From: a virus
Direction: 5' to 3' (one strand)
Length of the DNA stretch: 28,831 nucleotides
IMG/VR virus record: IMGVR_UViG_3300049893_001283
Span: 1 to 28,831 of that record
Shown here piece after piece: positions 15,155-21,621 of the stretch. The first letter of the stretch is position 1; each line of letters starts with the position of its first letter. Both the position numbers and the translations under genes were made by a program. The notes beneath the pieces were generated by a model that saw nothing but the letters and a program-made list of their open reading frames with translations, searched no databases and was not told the DNA's origin.

Positions 15155-15558
15155 AGCCATTTTCTCTACTAGACCAAATCATGACCAAAGGCCAGCGCGT
15201 GCGCATGGGCTATGTTGGTTTCAAGAAGACACTCAAGCCAGAGGTGAAAACGACCTCGCTTGAGCGTCATTATTACATGATGCTCACTGAGCTTGGCGTG
15301 GACTTCGTTCCGCAATTCCCGCTCGGTGGAAGATACTATGACGCTTATCTACCTGACCACAACATCCTTTTCGAGTTTGATGGTGCTTTCTGGCATCCAA
15401 AGAATGTTGATGAAGCCAAATACGGCTTTCAGAAGAAGTCCATGCGCGTGGATGAACTCAAGACAAAAATGGCCAAGGAAAAAGGCTACAAAATCATTCG
15501 CATCCGTGAAGACGAACCAATCACCACCGAACAAATGAGGAAATTGATATGGGCTTAA
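15151..15558 (+). CDS. Vsr/DUF559-like PD-(D/E)xK nuclease, probable free-standing homing endonuclease
   Basis: This 135-residue protein carries a small restriction-endonuclease fold. The visible core is E38 in SLERHYYMML, D64 in RYYDAYLP, then E75-F-D77 in ILFEFDGAFWHP, a basic helix (DELKTKMAKEKGY) and the strand KIIRIRE. This is the arrangement of Vsr-type mismatch nucleases and DUF559 proteins, in which D64 and E75/D77 bind metal. Free-standing nucleases of this type are often mobile in T4-like genomes. It overlaps the gp13-like gene by 4 bases and the gp14-like gene by 10, so it is fully integrated into the operon. That neat fit argues for long residence or a useful function. It could process DNA during packaging or be a selfish gene. 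Confidence 0.83.
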   Translation: MKPFSLLDQIMTKGQRVRMGYVGFKKTLKPEVKTTSLERHYYMMLTELGVDFVPQFPLGGRYYDAYLPDHNILFEFDGAFWHPKNVDEAKYGFQKKSMRVDELKTKMAKEKGYKIIRIREDEPITTEQMRKLIWA

Positions 15559-16022
15559 AAGGCAGATACTTCTCTCAGCGCGACCTGAATTTCATCAACT
15601 CCATCAATGGAGAGTTGATGGGTGACATTGCGGAAAATCTCATCACCATTTTCAAGATTGCCCCGAACGAGACCAAGACCAACATCTACGGCGAAACCTC
15701 GGCGGATACCGGCAAGTGGTATATGCCGGGTATTCAAATTTCCACGCTTGTTGAGCGCTCGGACATGGAAGCGGAGTATGATGATTTTGGTCCAAATCGC
15801 CGCCAAGACCACGTGTTCAAGATGCGCGAGAAAATGCTGCGCGACCTGAGCTTCTATCCTGAAATTGGTGACATGATTTTCTGGAACGACCGCTATTACG
15901 AAATCGACAACGTGGTGCAAGAGCAGTTGCTCGGTGGCCAATCAGATAAGAGCCACAGCATTATCTGCAACACGCACTACACGAAGATTACTTCGCTCAA
16001 CATTGCGCAAAGGAACGACTAA
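15549..16022 (+). CDS. Neck protein, T4 gp14-like
   Basis: This is a head-completion protein that forms part of the neck ring with gp13. At 157 residues it is shorter than T4 gp14 (256). The C-terminal half has the gp14-like pattern EIGDMIFWNDRYYEIDNVVQ, comparable to GDLIYFPMDNSLFEI in T4. The N-terminus RYFSQRDLNFINSINGELMG is helical, followed by a beta segment (GKWYMPGIQISTLVERSDME). Order and operon position (after gp13, before gp15) agree with T4. Its start overlaps the end of the nuclease gene by 10 bases. I rate the family match as likely but divergent. Confidence 0.76.
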   Translation: MGLKGRYFSQRDLNFINSINGELMGDIAENLITIFKIAPNETKTNIYGETSADTGKWYMPGIQISTLVERSDMEAEYDDFGPNRRQDHVFKMREKMLRDLSFYPEIGDMIFWNDRYYEIDNVVQEQLLGGQSDKSHSIICNTHYTKITSLNIAQRND

Positions 16023-16024
16023 AC

Positions 16025-16327
16025 ATGAATCTCAAAAGCATCATCAACGAAATTGCGCTCAATGAGCCCGCCATCAATCCACCATACATGGACGTGAAGA
16101 AGGGAGACCAATATGTATCAAGGGATGTCAATCGTTCCGGCAATCACATCTGGGTTTATGTCTCCACCGTTCTTGAAGTCGGTCCAATCGAAAAACGCTT
16201 TGGTAAAGACGACCGTGTGGTAACAGTGAAAATTGAAGCGTATGATTTGCAGCAAGGAAAAATCACCAACACGGTCGATGACAAGAAAAAAATTTGGGTC
16301 AGTCAACTACTGAAAGGACTTGTATAA
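16025..16327 (+). CDS. Small beta-rich protein with targeting-like N-terminus
   Basis: This is a 100-residue unnamed protein. It begins MNLKSIINEIALNEPAINPP, with IINE and ALNE as possible prohead protease sites, the clearest example of the shared N-terminus outside the head cluster. The rest looks like a small beta barrel, possibly SH3-like (GNHIWVYVSTVLEVGPIEKR, DRVVTVKIEAYDLQQG). It lies 2 bases after gp14 and 3 bases before gp15, so it belongs to the same operon. If the N-terminus does target the head, this would be another packaged protein encoded among neck genes. Confidence 0.78.
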   Translation: MNLKSIINEIALNEPAINPPYMDVKKGDQYVSRDVNRSGNHIWVYVSTVLEVGPIEKRFGKDDRVVTVKIEAYDLQQGKITNTVDDKKKIWVSQLLKGLV

Positions 16328-16330
16328 TCT

Positions 16331-17716
16331 ATGGCATGGCGTGGACCAGCATCTAAAAAAGCAACCAATCCTACACCAAACCCGGTGCAGCATGGAAACG
16401 CCATGTCCGGTGAGAACAAGACAATCCAAAACAGCAGCGTGCCGTTCAAAGAAAACCGCGCCAATCAGATTCGCCGCGACAAAGACAAAGAGTTGGATTT
16501 CAGCGTAAAGCTGATTGACATTGATTCCACAATTCTCAGTTATCTCGATACGGTGATAAATCCAACCATCGTTGACGCTGGTCGTCAAGTGAAGGTGCCA
16601 ATCATCTATTCTTCCCCGGAGCGTTGGAAGGCCATTCGCAAGGACGGGGCAATCCGCGACCACAACGGCAAGTTCCAAACTCCTGCCATCGCGTTTCGCC
16701 GCACTACCATGCAGCGTAACGACAGTCTCATCACGTTCAATCGCTATCTCCAATACCCGGTGATGCGCAAGTTCAGCGAAAAGAACAAGTATGACAAGTT
16801 CAGCTTGATGAATGACTTTGCCCCGACCAAGGAAATCTACTCGGTGGCCATGCCCGACCATGTCATCATCAACTACGATTTCATTGTGTGGACTGAGTTG
16901 GTTGAGCAGGCAAATGGCATCGTGGAAGGAATCAATTTCTCCACGGAAGACTATTGGGGCGACAAGAATCGTTTCAAATTCCGCACCAGCATCAGCGACT
17001 ACAATTTCGAAACCACCGTTGACGCCGGGCAAGACCGCGTGGTGAGAACAACCTTCAGCCTCATGGTGTATGCTTATCTGTTGCCAGACAAGTATGAAAA
17101 CTACAAGAGCGTGATTCAAAAGTCGTTTACTACCCGCAAGGTGGTCGTCAATTTTGACGCTGTGGTGAGCGGTGATTTCCCAACCAAACCATCGCAGTCG
17201 TTGGAATTGTTCTCCGTTTCCAGCGCGGGCACCCGTTCGCCGGTTGAAACCGCTGGATTCAATTCGTTGCCATCTGCCGCCGCCATGTTTGGAATAGCCG
17301 ATAGAGCATTCATTGCGGATTTTGCTGTCAATGCCGAGAACGCCAACAACATGCAAACTACCAACCAAATCCAAGTCGGTGGATTGATAATTTCTGGCAG
17401 CGGTAGCGACGTGGCATTGACCACCGGTCAGGTTTCCGGTGTGTCTGGTTCGCTCGCCATCAATTCGATTGCATACACCGCAGGAGATGCGGCAAAGTGG
17501 TTGGTAAGCATCAACGACGGTGGAACGAATTCAAAGACCAGCGAGGTTGTTGTTGGCTGGGCCAACGGTGCATTCAATTTTTACGTCACTGAAATTGCAG
17601 AGATTGGCTCTGTCCCAGTGTCGATATCGGTTAACAACGCGGGAAGTCAAATCAACCTCGTTGCCACACCGTTGTCTGGAACTTGGAACGTTAAATTTGT
17701 GAGATTTGTTCTATGA
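16331..17716 (+). CDS. Tail completion/sheath stabiliser, T4 gp15-like, with added C-terminal domain
   Basis: T4 gp15 caps the tail tube and sheath and docks the tail to the neck. T4 gp15 has 272 residues; this protein has 461. Residues about 55-280 match the family layout: LIDIDSTILSYLDTVINPTI, then KVPIIYSSPERWKAI (as VPITYASKEHF in T4), FQTPAIAFRRT, YDFIVWTELVEQANGIVEGI (as the IVEQILPYF helix) and TTFSLMVYAYLLPD. The extra C-terminus has a linker and a beta-rich domain at about 375-461 (AAKWLVSINDGG, SEVVVG, FYVTEIAEIGSVP, TWNVKFVRFVL). From memory this resembles domains repeated in fibre and structural proteins of marine T4-like phages. Such a domain on the neck/tail junction could carry whiskers or decoration. 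The stop overlaps the next ATG by 4 bases. Confidence 0.8.
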   Translation: MAWRGPASKKATNPTPNPVQHGNAMSGENKTIQNSSVPFKENRANQIRRDKDKELDFSVKLIDIDSTILSYLDTVINPTIVDAGRQVKVPIIYSSPERWKAIRKDGAIRDHNGKFQTPAIAFRRTTMQRNDSLITFNRYLQYPVMRKFSEKNKYDKFSLMNDFAPTKEIYSVAMPDHVIINYDFIVWTELVEQANGIVEGINFSTEDYWGDKNRFKFRTSISDYNFETTVDAGQDRVVRTTFSLMVYAYLLPDKYENYKSVIQKSFTTRKVVVNFDAVVSGDFPTKPSQSLELFSVSSAGTRSPVETAGFNSLPSAAAMFGIADRAFIADFAVNAENANNMQTTNQIQVGGLIISGSGSDVALTTGQVSGVSGSLAINSIAYTAGDAAKWLVSINDGGTNSKTSEVVVGWANGAFNFYVTEIAEIGSVPVSISVNNAGSQINLVATPLSGTWNVKFVRFVL

Positions 17717-20700
17717 TAAATAACCCATTCACAATTCAAAATGGCTTGGTGGTAAAGGGTGCTATCGAAGCGTCCGGTAGTATAGAAGTGTCCGGTTCCA
17801 TTGTTGCAGACACGTCGCGATTGGCACCGGCATGGAAAGAAGGAACTCTTTTTTGGGACAAAGCGAACAGGACTTATTCGATTTATAACGAACATTCTGA
17901 TATTTCACTCCAACTTGGACAAGAAGTTCTTACCCGAGCCGTCGCGGGTGAATTTATCCAAAACGGAGAAGTTGTCTATGCTTCGGGCTCGGCTACTATC
18001 GGCGGAGATTATTTTCCAGTTGTTTACAAAGCAATTGCGGACAACACCGGCATCCGTTCACAAGCCGTTGGTGTTGCTACCCATGATATCAACCAATCTA
18101 CAACCGGATATATCACCGCGCTTGGAATCGTCCATGACATTGATACGGCGGGTTTGGTTGAAGGCCGTGCGGCCTATCTTTCCCACACCACGTTGGGGAA
18201 GATGGTAGCCACTCCCCCACCGGAACCATACGAAAACGTGGTAATCGGTTTTTGTATTAAGCAGGGTGGTGGTAACGGACATGTGTTTGTAAACATCAGC
18301 AGCCAAGCCCGCGAGAGCAGAACGTTTGTTGGTGCAACCCAACCACCCAGCATAACAAGTTTGGGGTCTGGAAATTTCATGATTGGAACAGGGAGTGTGG
18401 CGTTATGTAACACGGCTGACGGTTCGGGCACAGTTAGAAATTATGTGCTAAACAGTGCCTCGTTATATTTACCAATCAGCGAATACAATTACCAATACAT
18501 CGTCGCTTCATACAATAGCGGAAGTCCTGTGTGGCAACTGACCAACAATTTCAGCGACGTTGATTCAATTCAGACCGCCGCAATCTATTCCGTTGTTCGT
18601 GAAGTTGATGGGACCATCGCCTACGTTTCATGGGACTCTCCCGGCATATTGTTGGCGAACAAATTGCTCGCGAGAGTATCGAAAACTTCTGGGATTGAAC
18701 ATGAAAGCGGAATGGGATTGGCCGAGAGTGGCTCTGGCTATGTCACCGTCGGGGGCGGCATTGTTTGGTTTGGTATCAACAATGTAACGGTTCCATCATT
18801 CAATTCCCGTGTCGATGAAATGTATCTATTACATCACTCGGGAAGCTCCGCGTATTCATCATCTCTCGTTGCACAGTTTGTTGGAAATGTTTACGATAAT
18901 GGAACTTCGTTGGTGTCCATGCCCGCGAACCGATACGTTGTCAATTACTTCTATAAGAGTATAACTAACAATAACCACGTTTTTGTTACGTTGAGTCAAC
19001 CTTATAAAGATGTAGCGGCGGCCCAGACCGACCAACCTTGGACTTTACCCGATGACATGTTGGTTGGTAACATTCTTGTTGGCCGAGCAATGGTATACAC
19101 CAATCAAACCAGCCCAACTCTCATTGAATCTGCCTTCACCAACACGTTTGTTTACAGCGCAATTTCTGAGCACAATTCTCTCTCCGAACTCCAAGGGGGG
19201 GCGGTTGGAGAATATTATCATCTTACAGCAAATGAATACACTCAACTTGGAGTGTCTGCATCATACGCCGGTTCAGCGTCACTCGCTCAAACTGCGTCCT
19301 ATGCTCTAAATGTAATACCTCTTCCAAGTGGCGCGATATCCAGTTCTCAACAGTTGAGCAACGGCGCAGCAGGTGCATTCAATTTGTCGAACAGAGTCAC
19401 TTTCGGAGAAGTTACCGCAAGCTATTTGACCGTTGGCAACATCCACGTGCAGACCGTAACCAGCAGTGTTGTTTACTCTTCTGGTAGCAACATTTTTGGT
19501 AAGAACGAGACCAATGTCCATGAATTCACCGGCAGCGTTAACGTATCTGGTTCTTTCTCTGTCGCCGCCGCCGCCGCTAAGTTTACGAGCAGCGTGTCCG
19601 TTTCTGGCTCGGCTACCAACGGACTAGAAATCCAACACGCTGGAACGAAAATTGTATCTTCACCATACGCAATAACCTATACTGCGCCCGGTGCGTTATA
19701 CTCGGTTGAGTTTAGTGGTGGAAGACTCTCGCTCAAAACCTCGACACAGGCACCTGTTCTTATCACAACGAACAATACTACTCGGTGGGAATTCAAAGAC
19801 CTTGGTGATTTCACACCTGCTGCGGATAACACATACGACATCGGCACAAGCTCTTTGCGCATTCGCTCGGTTTACGCGGGAACGAGCGTGGTGTCCGGTC
19901 AGATAACCGCATCCTTTTTAACTTCTCCCATCATTTCGGCATCTCTCGTATCGGCATCTTTTGTCAACGGCGTCAAGATGTCGGCGTCGAGCAGCAATCG
20001 AATTTATGGATTCGACACGTCAGCGGTAAAATTTTTCGATACCGATTCATCACGAGGAAATGTCATCGTCGGTCTTCTGGCGGGTCCAACGCTTTCCGGC
20101 TCGACCGCTGGTCAAAACAACGTCATAATTGGTGTGGAGGCCGGTTTTAAGCAATCCACCGGTCCCGACAACGTCTTTATCGGAAGAAACACGGGTTACA
20201 ACTCAGTTACCAGCGACGGATGTATTGGTATTGGCCGTCAGGCGCTAAACAGTGGAACTGCAATGGTCGGCAACATCGGTATTGGTGTTCAAACCCTTTA
20301 TGCGCTAAAAGTCGGTCAAGGAAATATCGCCATTGGATATGCCGGTGGCGGTAACGAAACGGCAAGAAATCTTGAGTTGGGCGGAAGCAACACAATCATC
20401 GGCGCGGGCGCGTGCTCTTCGTTTACGACTGGTTCAAACTCTGTTATCATTGGTGCATCGGCGGGCACCGGATTGACCGTGGCCAACAATAACACGATTA
20501 TTGGCGTAAGCACGGCCAACAGTATCACCACAGGTCAAAGAAACACCATCATTGGAACTGCAATCACCGGCCTAGCCTCGAACTTGTCCGACTCCGTTGT
20601 AATCGGAAACGGTAACGGAAACATCAGAATCTTCATAGACAGCAACGGATACATGGGTCTTGGAAAAACCAATCCGTCGGCTTCATTGGATGTTGTCGGA

Positions 20701-20880
20701 AACGTTATGGTTACTGGCTCCTTGCACGTGAGTTCTTCAATTGTTGGAACCGCATCATACGCCACGTCGGCAACAAGTGCATCATATGCTTCCGGTAGCC
20801 TGATTGTTCAATCTCCGAACGGAACAAAGTGGAAAATTGTGGTTGATAACGCCGGTGCATTAAGCGCCTATCCTGCCTGA
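17713..20880 (+). CDS. Fibre/appendage protein with YadA-head-like repeats
   Basis: This 1055-residue virion protein is probably a trimeric fibre. An N-terminal domain (about 35-205) has EGTLFWDKANRTYSIYN, LQLGQEVLTRAVAGEF, NGEVVYASG and GFCIKQGGGNGHVFVNIS, a layout common in phage fibre proteins. HNSLSELQGGAVGEYYHL near 487-504 is a typical fibre motif with spaced His residues. SASYAGSASLAQTASYAL and many VSGS/VTGS blocks follow. Residues 797-976 hold about ten short repeats of the form N-x-I-I-G-x-x-A/T-G (NVIIGVEAG, NVFIGRNTG, NIAIGYAGG, NTIIGAGAC, SVIIGASAG), like the left-handed beta roll of YadA-type adhesin heads. YMGLGKTNPSASLDVVGNV and a short tail end the protein. The start overlaps gp15 (ATGA). 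Confidence 0.85.
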   Translation: MINNPFTIQNGLVVKGAIEASGSIEVSGSIVADTSRLAPAWKEGTLFWDKANRTYSIYNEHSDISLQLGQEVLTRAVAGEFIQNGEVVYASGSATIGGDYFPVVYKAIADNTGIRSQAVGVATHDINQSTTGYITALGIVHDIDTAGLVEGRAAYLSHTTLGKMVATPPPEPYENVVIGFCIKQGGGNGHVFVNISSQARESRTFVGATQPPSITSLGSGNFMIGTGSVALCNTADGSGTVRNYVLNSASLYLPISEYNYQYIVASYNSGSPVWQLTNNFSDVDSIQTAAIYSVVREVDGTIAYVSWDSPGILLANKLLARVSKTSGIEHESGMGLAESGSGYVTVGGGIVWFGINNVTVPSFNSRVDEMYLLHHSGSSAYSSSLVAQFVGNVYDNGTSLVSMPANRYVVNYFYKSITNNNHVFVTLSQPYKDVAAAQTDQPWTLPDDMLVGNILVGRAMVYTNQTSPTLIESAFTNTFVYSAISEHNSLSELQGGAVGEYYHLTANEYTQLGVSASYAGSASLAQTASYALNVIPLPSGAISSSQQLSNGAAGAFNLSNRVTFGEVTASYLTVGNIHVQTVTSSVVYSSGSNIFGKNETNVHEFTGSVNVSGSFSVAAAAAKFTSSVSVSGSATNGLEIQHAGTKIVSSPYAITYTAPGALYSVEFSGGRLSLKTSTQAPVLITTNNTTRWEFKDLGDFTPAADNTYDIGTSSLRIRSVYAGTSVVSGQITASFLTSPIISASLVSASFVNGVKMSASSSNRIYGFDTSAVKFFDTDSSRGNVIVGLLAGPTLSGSTAGQNNVIIGVEAGFKQSTGPDNVFIGRNTGYNSVTSDGCIGIGRQALNSGTAMVGNIGIGVQTLYALKVGQGNIAIGYAGGGNETARNLELGGSNTIIGAGACSSFTTGSNSVIIGASAGTGLTVANNNTIIGVSTANSITTGQRNTIIGTAITGLASNLSDSVVIGNGNGNIRIFIDSNGYMGLGKTNPSASLDVVGNVMVTGSLHVSSSIVGTASYATSATSASYASGSLIVQSPNGTKWKIVVDNAGALSAYPA
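20101..20640 (+). repeat. About ten YadA-head-like protein repeats
   Basis: In-frame degenerate repeats encode N-x-[IV]-[IF]-[IG]-G-x-x-[AT] units spaced roughly 14-20 residues apart. The codons differ between copies, so the similarity is kept at protein level. In trimeric adhesins such repeats build a beta-roll head that binds a surface. Confidence 0.7.
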
Positions 20881-20910
20881 TTTCTAGCCCTCAGTCGTAT
20901 ACTTATTGTT

Positions 20911-21606
20911 ATGACTGCTCGCCTAGACGACTTTAACAGGCGGTTCGTATATACCACAACGAACCCGGAAAACATCATTGCCGCCCCAAAAGGTGCGCTC
21001 TTCTTTCGTCGCGGGCTGGAATTCTTCGTGAACAACGAGGGAAATTTGGATGCAACGTGGATAAAGCTGCCATATCGAACAGTCGTTCTTCCACACCCAC
21101 CTCTCACGAAAGAAATCAAGTATGAAATTCCATATGAAGTTTGGTTGAAGACCATTGATGGCAACTACGACCAATATGGCAATCTTCTACCGAAACAAGG
21201 ATGGACGTTTGTCTCGAACGACAATCTTTTCAGTCGTCGCAATCTCGGCAAAGCACTGAATTGGATTTTTCCTCCACCGACTTCATCTGATGACAACATC
21301 GGCAACAACAACAGTCGCAGCTACGACGAAAATTTCTTCTACGCCAAGATTAGCGGCAAGTGGTATCGAACCCCGATATCAATTTACGCCAATCCCGGTG
21401 ATGCATCTGCCGACGACCCTTATTGGTCAAACAATCTTCCGTTTGTTGATTCACCGAGATTTGCTCCGGTGCCACCAGCAACAGGTGCGGGAGGATATGT
21501 TGGTGAGCAATCATATGATTCAGACTTTTTTTATATTTTTCCGACGAGTTGGAAGCGTTCTGCGCTTTTACGCTACGTTGGGGTCAACAAAATGGCTAGG
21601 TTTTGA
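20911..21606 (+). CDS. Uncharacterised protein between fibre genes
   Basis: I cannot name a family for this 231-residue protein. It starts MTARLDDFNRRFVYTTTNPE, continues with NIIAAPKGALFFRRGLEFFV, and is rich in aromatic residues, Asn and Pro (ALNWIFPPPTSSDDNI, WYRTPISIYANPGDAS). There is no signal peptide, membrane segment or targeting-like N-terminus. It sits 30 bases after the first fibre and 15 bases before the giant fibre. The composition fits a beta-rich virion protein, perhaps a fibre connector or attachment piece, but this rests on context. Confidence 0.8.
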   Translation: MTARLDDFNRRFVYTTTNPENIIAAPKGALFFRRGLEFFVNNEGNLDATWIKLPYRTVVLPHPPLTKEIKYEIPYEVWLKTIDGNYDQYGNLLPKQGWTFVSNDNLFSRRNLGKALNWIFPPPTSSDDNIGNNNSRSYDENFFYAKISGKWYRTPISIYANPGDASADDPYWSNNLPFVDSPRFAPVPPATGAGGYVGEQSYDSDFFYIFPTSWKRSALLRYVGVNKMARF

Positions 21607-21614
21607 TATTTATA
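21607..21614 (+). promoter_or_regulatory. TATTTATA motif upstream of the giant fibre gene
   Basis: GATATTTATA overlaps the stop codon of the previous gene and ends 7 bases before ATG 21622. The motif and the missing ribosome binding site follow the pattern at 7349, 12556 and 13946. A second exact copy at 21643-21650 lies inside the coding region and is probably incidental. Confidence 0.5.
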
Positions 21615-21621
21615 ATTGCAC

